Positions 41,077-52,830 of a stretch of DNA of 64,000 bases are shown here, piece after piece. The stretch is from positions 2,795,001 through 2,859,000 of the forward strand of contig OX419755.1 in the NCBI GenBank assembly GCA_948567375.1, given 5' to 3'. The notes beneath the pieces were generated by a model, which had not been told where the DNA came from, did no database searches, and saw only the letters and a list, made by a program, of their open reading frames with translations. Each line of letters starts with the position of its first letter. Position 1 is the first letter of the stretch. The position numbers were made by a program, and so were the translations under genes. Origin of the DNA: Lunularia cruciata (Eukaryota > Streptophyta > Marchantiopsida > Lunulariales > Lunulariaceae).

Positions 41077-42535
41077 AGTTAGAAGTAGGGTTACTTTCAA
41101 ACTGAAACGTAGAGTAGTTTAACACAAAATACACTGGCGATTTAAGATGCTTTTCGCAAGGACAGGTCTAAAAAGAAAATGTGACAGTCAGAGGGATAAG
41201 CTGTCGTGGCATACCGAAATCGCGTGTCCTTAATGCTGGGTAGAGACCCTGGCTACATTCTACAAGTAGCCAGTTGTGGTAGAGATGGCCAACTTTGAGA
41301 TACTCTGAAGCGAGGAACCGGCTTTGTTTTGGTCATGGCCATCGTGTGCGGGAAGTTATAGGAACCAAATTTTGATCTGAACCGTTAACTCAGGGTGTTT
41401 CAAGTCAAAATGTTCTAGTAGTGTACTTGTATAGTGGGGATAGGCTTGGCACCCCAGGCTGTTATCAGTGGAACATCCGTTAAGAGCATGAGAACCATAT
41501 AACTATTAATTCAACTGACAGGAGTACATGTACCACACTTGGGTTACACTCAGGAAGGAGTAGACGTGACAGAAAGTTACAGGGCCTTCCATGTAAAGCA
41601 TTCAATCAATACATTATTATGATAATAGTAGAGCATTCGGTGACAGACCGTCCTGCTCACCGGGTTCTAAGAGAGCCTGTGTTCTCTCGTCTAATATTTA
41701 AGTGATATTGTTCGAGGTTGGCACCGTTATTGGCCAAGGGTTTCTGGGGAAGTAACCAGGTGTTTGAATGGTTCTCCGGCATGGGTTCAGTAGGATACAT
41801 CCAATCTTTCACTTTCTGTAGGTCTTCCTGAAGCCTTTGCCCAAGCCTCAGGTTTCTAGGAGGAGGTCCACGACTTGTGTTGTTTTCCTCTCAGGATGAT
41901 GGGGTTGGGATCGACTCACTCAGCTTAAAGTTCCTTCGCCTAGCAGGTGCAGGTCAGGCAGGCTTTTGCATTCTTTGGTGGTCAACCCCCTTTGCAGCCA
42001 CTATTTTGTCTCTTCCTCTGCCTCAATCACTTCGGCAGACATGTCTGCTGGTTTGTTTGTCGATGAGAAAAGTCCGAAGCAATGAGTAACCACAAACTGG
42101 AGTATTTGCAAACACCGATACCCAAATCATGAGTTGCCCTAGATACCCCACCGCACGTGAGGTCTCTCAATTCATTCTGATGGGAAAACAACTAAATCTG
42201 TGAAAGGCAAAAAAGGCAAAATCTCAAACGTAATACTTATCTGCGTCCTTGGTCTTCCTTCAGTTACGCCTTCCACCACGATCTAAACGAAGAGCTGGTT
42301 ATCCGGAGACATAGAAGTCCTTCAGCCTCCTTAGGCCACAGCCTCGGACCTTGCAACATCGACTTCGCATCTCGAGCATCGGAGACCATGCTTGCTTCTC
42401 TTCCGGGTTGCACCTTCGTAAGCCGCAAGAGTCTGTCGCTCTCCTTTCCAACGCCATCGGATCTTGTGACATAAGTTACCTTCGGGATTTATGTAGATAT
42501 TGTCTTCCGTTCCGGACGTAGGTCCATCGGATCTT
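41077..42535. other. Helicase 3' flank
   Basis: Probably the helicase 3' untranslated region followed by intergenic sequence. No coding frame is recognised. Sequence becomes repeat-like at about 42.5 kb. Confidence 0.45.
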
Positions 42536-43020
42536 ATCAATTTTTTCCATATTTATTCGTTATATTCGCAACTTTTATTTCAAAATTCGACATTTTAAAT
42601 TTAATTTAAGTATAATAATTTTAAGAATTATTATACAAAATATTGATTGTATTATAATATAATTTAATACATTGTAGATTAAAAAATATAACAAGAATAT
42701 TTTAAAATGTTCTTTTCTATTCCGGTTGTGTATTGGATCATATTAATTATTTTTATATTTATAAATTATATATTTGTGATATTTTAATTCAGAATTATAA
42801 TTTTTATTTAATTTAAACATATTAATATTATAGATACATATTTAATAAAAATAATTTAAAAATAAACATATTTTTGCTTAAACGATAAAAATAATAATTT
42901 AATTTATCTAAAATTTAAAAAATTTGGAAAAATATAATATTACTTTTTAATAAAATATTGACTTTTTTATATTTCATATTTTATTTCAAAATAATTAAAT
43001 TTCCAATTCCATCCAAAACT
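42536..43020. repeat. Extremely AT-rich stretch
   Basis: About 480 bases of almost pure A/T with only scattered G or C, bounded abruptly on the left by CGGATCTTATCAATTTTTT. It marks the border between the gene island and the repeat block. Confidence 0.8.
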
Positions 43021-43489
43021 AATATTTTCTAAAAATTAAAATTTGTTGAAGACAATTTATAGAACTCAACTCTATATGAAATTGATTTGTGTAAAATCAA
43101 CTGTGCACGATATGCGAGTATCATATAGAGAATCCGGGGGAGGTAATTATAGATAATCCATAGGTATGTTCTCGTGCTAGTTTCAAGGCCTACTCTAAGA
43201 TTCATGCACGGCTTTACCAAGAAACCAACGCATATTGAAAAAGCAAAACATCAAGAACATACGAAGACGTATAGTGATTTATTGTAGATTCCAGGAATGT
43301 TTAGAACCCAGTGTTGGTGTTAGTTGACAAATACCAGTTTTGGTTACTCCTAGTTACAACATACGGATATCCCAATTTTGGTTTAGTCCTTAGTTATCCT
43401 TAGCTCTCTCATCTATCATGTTGGCCATACAGGTTGTATATTTCACTCCTTGGCAAATGATATACACATTGTGGTCCTTGTATATCAGA

Positions 43490-45078
43490 TTAGGCAGACC
43501 TTTGAGCACCTGACTACCAAGTTACATTTAGTAAATTTGAAAGTCAAGGTGTCAAAGTACAGATAATGGTCCCCTTTAGGTATTTTTTCACACCTTGAGC
43601 TTCTAGAAAGGTGTATCACATCTACATATGGACTAACTGTTCTTTGAGTACAAATATGATCTAAGGATTTTGTCACATGCTTCTTAGATGTTGCCCTTAT
43701 GGAGTATATTTTCCATGTGTATGACCTTCCTTTACTATGAGATCTCTAAGTGGCATTTTGTATACTCTCCTCTAGTATTGCTCATTGATCGCCTTATCTC
43801 CTTCACACAGTTCCTCTCTCCTTGACCTTCCTATCACGTTTAAGAGCCTTTGATAGGAGGATTATGTGAGTCTTTGGTAATATTCTTGGATCAAGGACAT
43901 TTGAGTGTGTGATAGGGAATTCGGCACATAGATAGACATCTTTATCGATTTTGTGTGGAGGGGTTAGCTTGCTATCTATGGAAGAGATGACACCTATAGC
44001 ATTTTTGGGTAGTTGGGCTCTTTTGGCACCCCTAATTTCCTCTCATTTTGTGGTTGTTGATAGGTCGGTTTTGGAGACTTCTATGATAGAGGTGGAAGAG
44101 GGATCCTTTCTATCTAGATGTTATTGCAACATACAAGAGATAGTCTATCCTCATGAGCACACGAGGACCTTCCATCTTTTGTTTCATTATAGTCAGATTA
44201 GATTAGAGGTTTACAACCTTCCTTGATGAAGCGACAATGTTAGCATATGCTACATTCTCTCTTGGTTGACTCGTCCATTCTTCAAGCTACTTGAGCACAT
44301 TTTTGCTTTTGCTCCAGCAAGGGTGCATACTCTTGGATCCTAGCTTGACTATGCATTAGGGCAACTCACACCAACTACTTTCTCTACAATGATGAGGTTT
44401 CACCTAGGTTTGGTCAACCCATCTGCATCTTCATTACTCACTTGTGAGTATGGTTCTACACTAGATGTAGCATCAGTCTATATGACATGGTGTCCTTTTG
44501 GTAGGCAGAGGATAGCTACCCATGATGCTATTAGGGACATAGTGTTTGTTATGGCACGAGAGAGTGGACACTTGGCTTAGAGGGAGCATCTGTATGCTTT
44601 GCAAACAACACATGTCAGGGTAGAATCATACTTGGTTCAAGATGATCAAGTGATAGTAGCAAATGTCGTGGTTATGGACCCTATGCATGATACAATTTTG
44701 GAGGAAGTGATTACCCATCTTCCTAGATGGGCGGCAAGTGCAACAACTACTCGTAAGGTCTCCAAGTATAGAAGTACTTAGCAAGGTCACCTCTTTGTTC
44801 CTCTAGCCTTTGAATTATATGGAGCGATGGACACTGCATTTGACACATTTGTCAAGGAGTGCATGAGAGCTTATCATGTTAGGCGTCAAGGGGCACCACT
44901 CTCACTCTCATAATTTTCATATTTTAGACAACATGTGTACATTGCTCTACAAAGGGTAGTGGCTGATGCAATCCATAAGAGAGCAATTACACTAGATGAT
45001 GCTTCTTTGGATGTTCCAGTTGTTTCTAGACCATACAACTTTCATAGCTCAAATATCTTAAGTGCAGTAGGACGGATT
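43490..45078 (+). pseudogene. RLE-type LINE remnant: RT end, zinc finger, nuclease-like domain
   Basis: Plus-strand frames in order match the C-terminal half of a reverse transcriptase family with a restriction-like nuclease. At 43500-43930 is LVNLKVKVSKYR-WSP, then VAFCILSS...PYLLHTVPLS and a 'FDRRIM-VFGNILG' block. At 43945-44060 is CGGVSLLSMEEMTPIAFLGS (the 'GGLGL.S...APAAFLGSWA' block). At 44390-44580 is a Cys/His motif with FGRQRIATHDAIRDI, then VVANVVVMDP at about 44657-44687, which resembles the catalytic 'DVVVADP' strand with the Asp changed to Asn. FVPLAFELYGAMDTAFDTF and FRQHVYIALQRVVADAIHKR complete it. Several TAG/TAA stops break it. The upstream RT core and N-terminus are missing. 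The family assignment comes from remembered resemblance to R2-like/RLE elements. Confidence 0.6.
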
Positions 45079-45103
45079 TCTCATATAAACTATATTGGAG
45101 CTT

Positions 45104-45350
45104 AGCATATTTTACCTATTTTGTCCCACCCTTGTACGGCTTGATGTGGTCTTCCCATCCTTCATGTTTTCTATGTGGTCGCCCTTTTCTCTCTTTACAA
45201 CATATGAAATTCTAGGGATCTGGACCTTGCAAGGATCAATATTTTTTCATCAAATGATCCTTATAGCGCCATCAATCCTTATTACAATAGGAAGAGTTGT
45301 ATAGCAAGGATTGGGATGATCAAAGACCTGAATCATTGTAACTTTCATTT
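45104..45350 (+). repeat. 3' region of the LINE-like remnant, dispersed
   Basis: The first 80 bases match 20345-20430. The part from about 45195 (ACATATGAAATTCTAGGGAT onward) matches 63113-63260. It probably represents the 3' untranslated end of the RT element family. Confidence 0.6.
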
Positions 45351-45509
45351 GTAAATACAGACATTCTAATCTTCATGTTAACCAATGTAGCAATGTCTAA
45401 CATCACCCTTGCTCATAGCCTTTGGTGTAGGTTGTAGGTATCATATCTGAGCATTCCCTTTTGTCCATAGACTTTGAAGGTACAATTGATTTTGTGAAGA
45501 ATATCTAAT

Positions 45510-46571
45510 CTATTAAAAATGGTCATAAATATTGATGCAAATCTGCACAACCTTTACAAAATACAAAGAATGCAACAAGGTTTAGAAAGCACTTTTAAAA
45601 ATTTTGTTTTATTGAAAATCTAGTTGTATGAAGAGAAAATAGAATACTTGAAGATTAGTATGTAGGCTCTAAGCTAATGAAGTTGTGTTACTTGGCCTTG
45701 CTTCTCCATACTATTTCTCATACCTCCCATTGCTCAAATTTCTTTAACTATGCTGTTGGCATTGTGATGGAATGAACTACCTACTCTCTCAAAGGTAAGA
45801 CCTAAATACTCTAACACTTATTGACATTGCCGCCAAGTGCTAGGTGCTATGTACAAACACTAACACCTATAGCATGGTACATGCTATATCAATACCACAT
45901 GTACTACCATTTGAAATGTATTTTTGACACTCCCACTCATTGAAGAAAGGCTAGTACTCCAATCAAATTGCTAAATTTACTAAACTTATCTCCTAGTAAA
46001 GCTATTGTAGAAATATTCATAATCTAATTGTTGGTGTTGATGTAATTGAAATAAATTTCATGTTTCTCTTGCTGCTCACTCACATAGTGATATTGGATAT
46101 GTGGTTGGTTCTCTTGTGGAACAATAGGTTATACACTAGCTTGATAGCACTCTGATTAACATTGTATATAAGAGTTAGACCATCTTGTCCAAATTGTAAT
46201 TCCTTGAGTGACTTGCCATACTACTTCTTTGGCAGTTGAACATGTTGCTATGTGGTAGACGTGACAATGCATTGTTTTCATTAGCTCACTTGCATGTAAT
46301 CAAGCTTTTGGTTTCAATTCCTTGAGGCTTGCTTCAAGCCATAAAGACTCTTAAGCAATATGCAAACAATTTTCTCCTTTTCAACTTTATGTATCCTTGT
46401 GGTTGCTCCATGAAACTTTCCTCATGCAAATCTCCATTAAGAAACATGGCTAAATGTCAAACTGAGGTGACTCCATGTCTTCCGCTACAAGTAGTGAAAA
46501 ATAGATGTGATGGAATCAAACTTGACTACTGGAGCCTCATAGTCTATTCTTGCAAGTTATGAATATCTCTT
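45510..46571 (-). mobile_element. Truncated Ty1/copia copy
   Basis: An LTR (45510-45929, ending TTTTTGACA) is followed by sequence matching 8868-9230 and then 9910-10170 of the first copia element. About 650 bases of RT/RNase H are missing at about 46300. The copy stops at 46571, where a chromovirus LTR begins. Same orientation (minus) as the first element. Confidence 0.8.
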
Positions 46572-46706
46572 TATAATACTCCAAGGACAAGAGAACTCTT
46601 CAAGAGAGATACAAGAGAGAAAACAAAAATTTCACACTCAATCCTCCGATGCCCCAAAGGAGCACCTTCTCTTTATTATATAGCCAAGGAGGATCTCCTC
46701 CAAGGA

Positions 46707-47152
46707 TATCATGCCATTTGTAGTGTTGCATCTAGATGCTTAGACATTAGAGTTCCAGTGATAGTAGTTAGAGTTATTTCAACAGTTTCTCAGAGACTAC
46801 TTTCTGACGGTCAGGTTTTGTGTTTGGGGTACTGACTTCACGGTGGGGCCCACCATCACTTTGCACTGTTTGCACCATCAAGTGTGCCGCCAGCGGGACC
46901 GTTAGGGTTCAGACCTAGCTCAAGTCCAAGGGTAATAATTTTGAAGTGCAGCTCCAGAGAGCTCACTTCTCTATGTTGAGCCTTCGAGTTCCTGGCTATG
47001 GTGGACAGAGACCGGCAAGTGTCACCTAGATTCTCTTAGCTAGAGTGGGTGTGGCTTGACTGTAATCAGTGCCCAATTGTTGGCAATTTATAGAGTGATA
47101 GATCAAGTACTGATCTGAGTTGAGTTGAGTTGAGAGTGACAATCTAATTACA
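46707..47152 (+). repeat. 5' LTR, 3' four-fifths only
   Basis: Starts TATCATGCC and ends CTAATTACA. It matches 56462-56910. The first 107 bases of the LTR (TGTGGCACTTT...) are missing here but appear as an extra piece at the element's right end. No convincing tRNA primer site follows. Confidence 0.8.
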
Positions 47153-48389
47153 TCAAAGAAGTGAAATCAAGTGTAGAAACTTTTAGTGTTGGTGGTATCT
47201 CCAAGCTCAGTGGATCATTGGTAGCTCGATTGAAGTTTAGTTTTTCCTTGGTGTGCAAAAACTCGTTGCTCGATGGAGATTTGGCAGTAAGGCAGATGGT
47301 GTGCAGAAGCGTTGGCCAATTTTTGAGCACAAAAGGAGCAAATTTTGAGCAGTGGCTATGATTTTGAGCTCAAGAGATGAAGGCAAGACCAATTTGTTGC
47401 AAGTTGGGTTCAAAAAGTAAAATTGAAAGTGGAGTTGGGAAGCTATTTTAGTGAATTTGTGATTTGGAGAAACCCATATTTTCAATTTGGCTCAAGTGAA
47501 GAGTTAGTGGAGGATTTGGCGGTCAGCCAACTTTAGGGTTTATGTCAGATTTTACATCAGATTTTGGCTGGATTTTATGTCAAATTTTGGCTAGATTTGG
47601 AGAAATTTTGCTAGTTTGGAGGACTTTCACAAGTTTGGATGAGTTTTGCCAAATTTTGGAGGAGGTTCAAAGTGGCAAGAAGAAAAGCCTCATTTGGCTG
47701 GCTGAATTTTGGCGTTTAGAGGCTTTGAGGCATAGGGTTGTGGGCTATGAGAGGCCTAGAAGGGCCAAAAGAGCCAACAAGCCAACTTGTTGGCATGAGG
47801 CTAGCTAGTTTAGAGTAGATCTTGGTCATTGGTTGGCAAACTCTGCCTTTCCTGCTAGATTGTGCGCAACAAGGTTTGATCCCTAGATCTCTTGTTCCTA
47901 GAATGGTGCCCTAGCCAATTGGTCCACCCTCACTTGTTGTCCTAGCGACTGTGCCACTATTATCTATACACTTGTAGCTTTGGCTAGGAGAAGCAGTTTG
48001 ATCCCATTCTTGGTGATCCTGGTAGCTCAGGACTTAGATACAAACTTCTCTTATGTCAAATGCCAAATGGTGGTAGAGTTAGTTCCATGTTGTTTTATGA
48101 GATGGAGAGTTTTCATTTAGATTTCTTGTGATTGGACCCCCTCCATTCTCTACTTCATGTTTGTGCACCACGTTTGTGTGAGTGCCCTGACTTTAGAGCG
48201 TTGGTACTCGGGTGTGCTCTCGGTTGTGAGGCTGGAGTGATGACCAATCAGACTATCTTTGTTTCTCTCCGGTGAGGTAGAAAGTGATGATCTGCATACT
48301 GTGAGAGTGCATGTTGTGATGGCAAGTTACAGGTTTCCCTTTCCCCTAGCGTAGTTATCTTGGTTAGAGTAAATTAGTGGGTGGTGCTT
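47153..48389 (+). other. Leader region of the methyltransferase-gypsy element
   Basis: Lies between LTR and gag. No protein block is recognised. One open frame (47542-47808) is low in complexity (repeated FGxILxxF) and probably meaningless. Holds the tRNA-like sequence listed next. Confidence 0.5.
47861..47933 (-). other. Degenerate tRNA-like sequence
   Basis: On the minus strand, TGGACCAATTGGCTAGGGC looks like an internal A box and GGGATCAAACCTTG like a B box (usual GGTTCGAAxCC), with tRNA-like spacing between them. It could be a captured tRNA or the head of a SINE. The 3' end and acceptor stem do not pair well, so it is not a working tRNA gene. Confidence 0.4.
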
Positions 48390-48812
48390 TGTAACAATAT
48401 AGAGTTTAGTGACGAAGTTAGTCGGGCTTACAAAGTAGAGAATAAGACAAAATAGCCTAGAATATTCTAGAAGCATCTAAGAAGCTTCTTGGGAAGCTTC
48501 TCAACTAGTTAACTTGCGCCTTAAGCAGGTAGCTTCTAGAAGGAAGCTTCTAGAAGCTTCTAACTAGCTTAGCTTGCACGCCAAGTAGGCGGCTTCTAGA
48601 AGGAAGCTTCTTGAGAAGCTTCCTAGTTAACTTGGCTTGCACTCCAAGAGAGCGGCTCAAGGAAGCTTCTTGAGAAGCTTCAAGGGTCTTGTATGCTACC
48701 TATAAATACCAAGGCCGAAGCTCATGCTAGGCATTTGGAGTTTTCCCTCATTCAAGTGTCTCAATGTGAGTTTCCATTCTCCTATTTTTCTCCTCGGATT
48801 TGGTCTTTTACA
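48390..48812 (+). repeat. Solo LTR of the GAAGCTTC chromovirus family
   Basis: Starts TGTAACAATAT and ends TTTTACA, like 8071-8642. It is flanked on both sides by TGCTT (48385-48389 and 48813-48817), a perfect 5-base target duplication. It inserted into the leader of the methyltransferase-gypsy element after that element arrived or in its ancestor. Confidence 0.9.
48534..48560 (+). promoter_or_regulatory. Heat-shock-element-like array in the solo LTR
   Basis: GAAgcTTCtaGAAgcTTC at 48543-48560 is four perfect alternating nGAAn units; TTCtaGAA lies just upstream at 48534-48541. This meets the heat-shock-factor binding rule. Activity is not shown. Confidence 0.55.
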
Positions 48813-48844
48813 TGCTTAGTTGGTGTTGGCACTTGGAAGGGTAC

Positions 48845-48932
48845 TTGCGGTTGCAGTTTGTAGTTTTGGTTTGCTATTGCAGTTTGCGGTTGCAGTTTGT
48901 GGTTTTGGCTTGCTGTTGCAGTTTGCGATTGC
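48845..48932 (+). repeat. Short tandem repeat before gag
   Basis: Two copies of a 39-base unit (GCGGTTGCAGTTTGT, then GTTTTGG and TTGCAGTTT) with a partial third, immediately upstream of the gag start. Confidence 0.8.
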
Positions 48933-48944
48933 GGCTACTTTGTC

Positions 48945-50480
48945 ATGATGGAGTTCTTTGGGGATTCTAGAGGAATTAGCCCTATAGTACGCAATGGGTT
49001 TACTTGGAGTGGTGCTTGGTATCAACCTGTATCTCAGGTCCCAATGAGGGAGGAGATTGACTCTGAGTTGGAGTTTGACATAGGAGCTAATTTAGTTGAG
49101 AGTGCACTTGGTGTGTCCGCATCATTGTTGTGGGACATGGACAAGATTTATGGGGCCTCTAAAGGCCCTAGGCGTTACATTGGTATAGTGGGTACCATTG
49201 AGTTGGATGACTTCATCCAAGAGTTTGATAGTTGGTGTGATCTGCAGCAGATGCGGAACCCGACTTTGTTTACACCTTTCATAGCATGGAAGGGGTTGTT
49301 TCAGCACTTGGAGGGTCCGCCAATGGATGAATACCATGAGTTTAGGAGAGCTCATTTGGAGGAGATCAAGTTATGGAGATAGTATTGGTCTCCAAACTAT
49401 GTCTCTATCACTTCAAGTTTAGTGGCCAAGAGTAGATTGGCTGTACCTACAAGTTCTAGCTCGAGTAGTGTTAGTGGAGGTGCACTAGCTGGAGATAGTG
49501 CTACTACGAGTGGAGCTACCGCTACAAGAGGTGGTGTGATATTGGGGGTTAACCCCATGGTGGAGTTCTTCCTATGTTTGAGTCAGAACTACCAAGGAGT
49601 GCGGACTGACAAGTTGAGGAGCTTGCAGGAGTTCCAGCGGAAGGCTAGAGAGAGCCTACACGAGGCATACACTCGCATGAGGTGGTTGATCAATTTCACT
49701 CAAGGAGTTACTAAGGCCTTGGCAGTCCAATTTTGGTATGAGATATTGGATAATGAGTTACAACGTAGAGTTCATGATGCTACATTGTTGTAGGCTACTT
49801 CACCTACTTTGGCAATGGTCTTTGGTTTGGCTAAGCGTATTGAGCTCAACATGGTGGAGGAGAGAGTGGTAACATTTGGATTTGGTAGGGAGACCTTATC
49901 CACAACTATGACTTCTTCTAGAGTGCAGCAAAATGTACCACGCCCAGTTGTTTTTTGAGTACAGGGTAGACAACCCAAATCCTATGGAGCGAATGGAGGG
50001 CCTAGTGGAGTTAGACCCTTACCTTCATTTTTGGGTCAGCAACAGCTAGTGAGTGGTGGTGTTGCTTGTTGGACTTGTGGTGGACTTCACCATCAGAGAG
50101 AGTGTACTCAGGGTAGTGGACCTGATACTTCTGGTGCATCACAGTTAGCACATAGGCAGTGTGAGCATTGCCATAGATTTGGTCACATTAATGACCGGTG
50201 TTTTGACCTACACTCGGAGTTACGGAGTGGTAGGGCTGCTATGACAGGTAGTATAGGAGCTCTAGTTCATGGAGGACAAGGTGGTAGAGGATCTGTACCT
50301 AGTAGGGGTGCAATACCTGCCCTTACTTCTGATACAACTATGGCTACTCGGATTGAGCAATTGGAGCAAAGATTGGCTAGTATGGCTATTGCTCAGAGGA
50401 GACCAAATTTGGGTGCTGAGGCTTCCACCTCATATGTTGGTGACAGAGATACTTTGGACTTCATGTGTGGAGCAGCATAG
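48945..50480 (+). pseudogene. gag with zinc knuckles, broken by in-frame stops
   Basis: One frame runs from the ATG at 48945 to 50480, with stops at 49380-49382 (TAG), 49791-49793 (TAG), 49957-49959 (TGA) and 50478-50480 (TAG). It holds a capsid-like segment (FIAWKGLFQHLEGPPMDEYH) and a gag domain at about 49550-49790 (LRSLQEFQRKARESLHEAYT, then RMRWLINFTQGV). At 50065-50200 are two knuckles, CWTCGGLHHQREC (CX2CX3HX4C, slightly short) and CEHCHRFGHINDRC (canonical CX2CX4HX4C). Gag packages element RNA. Two of the TAGs fall where Gln fits (WR*YWSP, LL*ATSP). Apart from the stops the frame is intact, so the damage is mostly point mutation. Confidence 0.8.
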
Positions 50481-50964
50481 GTGGATGCATCAGCAACAAT
50501 GATTAGGAGTGCAGTACGTGCTCCAGAGCCTAGAGGAGCATCAATGGAGTTGGACCCTTAGAGAGGAGAGGTTGGGAGACAGGTCAGACTTCCCTAGTTT
50601 TTCACACTTCTGAGGTATTGCAAACGACATCCATGGTTCCTAGACATCCTGGTGCAGGTGTGGTAGGTGGTGATGGAGTACATGATGGACTACCTACTAG
50701 TCAACCACCTACTACTACTAAAACTGAGTCTAACATGATGTTAGATGCGGCTTAGTTGATTATGCGGCATCCTTTGTTATCGACCACCAGTGATATGTTT
50801 ACATTGGGAGTTGACCCTGTCCAAGTGTTCCGGTTGGTTGCCACTCTGTGTGAGAGTAGGGATGATGTGGTTCCTACTACTAGAGTAGAGGTGGTTGGTA
50901 GTGGAGCTGACTTGGTTGAGGAGCATGGGATACGTTCAACGACTAGTGGTTTGCAGGCAAGCAG

Positions 50965-51420
50965 TTGCTAGCTAGACTGGAGGAGTTGCCAACTAGACCG
51001 GCCTTTGAGAGAGCACGGTTCACACCTGGTGTTGTCCTATTGGATAACCAAAGGGGGATTTTCTATTTGGTGGGACCTTCAGGGAAGGTCTATACACCAC
51101 AGAGAGTCTTGTTAAACTTTGGTGCGCAACCCTTTATGTTGGGGAAGGCGGTAGTGGTTGGTCTGGAGTTACGAAAGACCGATGTGGAGAGGTGTCCATT
51201 TCAGATCCAAACATCTCTAGGTGGTGGTTTGACATAGTACATCACACGTGGGGAGCTTGTTGTCTAGGTTCAGCTTGGTCATCCGACTAATAGCTCGGTG
51301 GTGAGAGCTCAGGCTATTGCAACAATAACTTAGTCATATGATGTGCTAGTTGGGGAAGCAATGTTATACCCCATGGGTTTAAGCATTGACTATTGGGAGG
51401 AGACAACTTCTTGTAGACCT
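50965..51420 (+). pseudogene. Aspartic protease, catalytic Asp lost
   Basis: The frame at 50965-51237 reads VLLNFGAQPFMLGKAVVVGL, then CPFQIQTSLGGG. This is the retropepsin region of gypsy elements, where LLDSGA is expected; here Asp-Ser is replaced by Asn-Phe, so the active site is gone. The continuation reads YITRGEL and YDVLVGEAMLYPMGLSIDYW after two stops, which is the second half of the fold (usual '...YDVLVG..VLYP.G...DYW'). It would cut the Gag-Pol polyprotein. Follows gag after about 480 bases of broken linker. Confidence 0.75.
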
Positions 51421-51819
51421 GATTGGCAGTCCGGTGAGGGACGGATATGTTGCCTACCAGTATGTTTTAGTAGTGGTAGTCTTGGCTCACTACAGTCAAG
51501 GACTATAGTAGCAATTGTTTTAGCTTTCAGTGGTGCAGTTACTTGGCCTGGTGACTTGTTGGAGTGGAACACCCATGCAGAGGATACTCTAGTACTAGAG
51601 GAGATCACTTGGATTTGGAGTACAAGTGGGATTGTTCTATCCACCTTGGATGTTCCATTGTGGAGTTCAGAGGAGGCATTGCAGCAGCATGCATATCGAT
51701 TGATGCAGCAGGCTTGGAGTAGAGCCTTTGTACCATCAAGGGATGAGTGTGAGGATGAGCTTCTAGAGTTGATTGCTTTGACACCTCTAGATACCACACT
51801 CATTTCTTGGCAGTATCCA

Positions 51820-52790
51820 ATAGAGGGGATATGTCTATTGGAATTGTTTGGTGGGATTAGCATCGGACTAGCTGTGGTATTACAGGCGGGTATACGAGTA
51901 CATAGGTACTTGTATGTAGAGAGAGATGAGATTACTATGTGAGTCTCTCTACATCATATGGAACACTTGGCCTATTGATATCCAGAGTTATTATTGATGT
52001 CAGCAGTTAGAGGTTACCAGAAGGCCCTACCAGTAGACATTTCCTTACTGGGAGTGCATGATCTGGAGAGACATGGGCCTATTCATTTGGTGATTTTTGG
52101 ATGGCCATGTGAGGGGCATACACATGCTAGTAGAGGCTGGGTCTTCAAGATCCTTGTTCTGGTGTGTTTTGGGAGATGTTACAGATACTACTACATCTCC
52201 AAGTTCATCAGTCCGTTTCTACAACTCACCTTTGGAGAACGTGCCTTTGATGGGTGATCCTGGCACTAGAGTGGTGGTGAGTACACATCAAGTCCATTCT
52301 TGGATGGGACTTGCTGTATTGTTAGATGCAGCCAGAGTGGGATCACGGGCTCATCGTCTTTTTCTTTGGTGGATGAACCTCTTACCCAGAGAGGTTCTAT
52401 AGCATGCTTATGATGGGATTCAGCGACTTGACCACATCCTTGTTGATGATATCTTGGATGTTGGGCGTCAGTCTAAGACAATGGTAGTGGCTGATAGGTC
52501 ACATATGGCAATGGCTAACCTAGTTGGACAACCTAGAGCCGCATTTCCCACACTCATGAGTTTCCTAGGCTCTCATGCTTTTTGAGAGGGAGGACTTGGA
52601 CTGGTTTGGGACTCACAATTATAGTAGTTGGTGGAGCCCAACATTGATGAGAGAGAGTGGGCAATGGGTGTTTTTGCATTGGTTTTACTGCTATTCCAGC
52701 AATGTTAGAGGCATCAAGGCGTCAGGTGTTAGGTAAGGCTATGGACCTGAACTATTTGACCTGGATTGTGAGCCTTGGCTTGGCAGAGTA
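51820..52790 (+). pseudogene. Cytosine-5 DNA methyltransferase domain inside gypsy pol
   Basis: Blocks appear in order. Motif I is at about 51832-51870 (CLLELFGGISIGLAVVLQAG), with an acidic motif II at about 51905-51935 (YVERDE). Motif IV with catalytic cysteine is at 52090-52125 (VIFGWPCEGHTHA, Cys codon 52108-52110). Then SLFWCVLGDV, and motif VI at 52235-52243 (ENV in LENVPLMGD). A motif VIII-like ARVGSRAHRLFLWWMNLLP is at about 52330-52390. Motif IX/X-like blocks (RAAFPTLMSFLGS, then EREWAMG and a LGKAMDLN-like end) run to about 52780. There are stops at 51943 and 51976, a frameshift between motifs IV and VI at about 52135-52150, and more stops after 52400. The protein would transfer methyl groups from S-adenosylmethionine to DNA cytosines. 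It lies between protease and RT, where gypsy elements normally have nothing. Confidence 0.8.
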
Positions 52791-52830
52791 GTGTAGGATG
52801 CGCTTGATAAGCGTCACCACTTGAACACTT

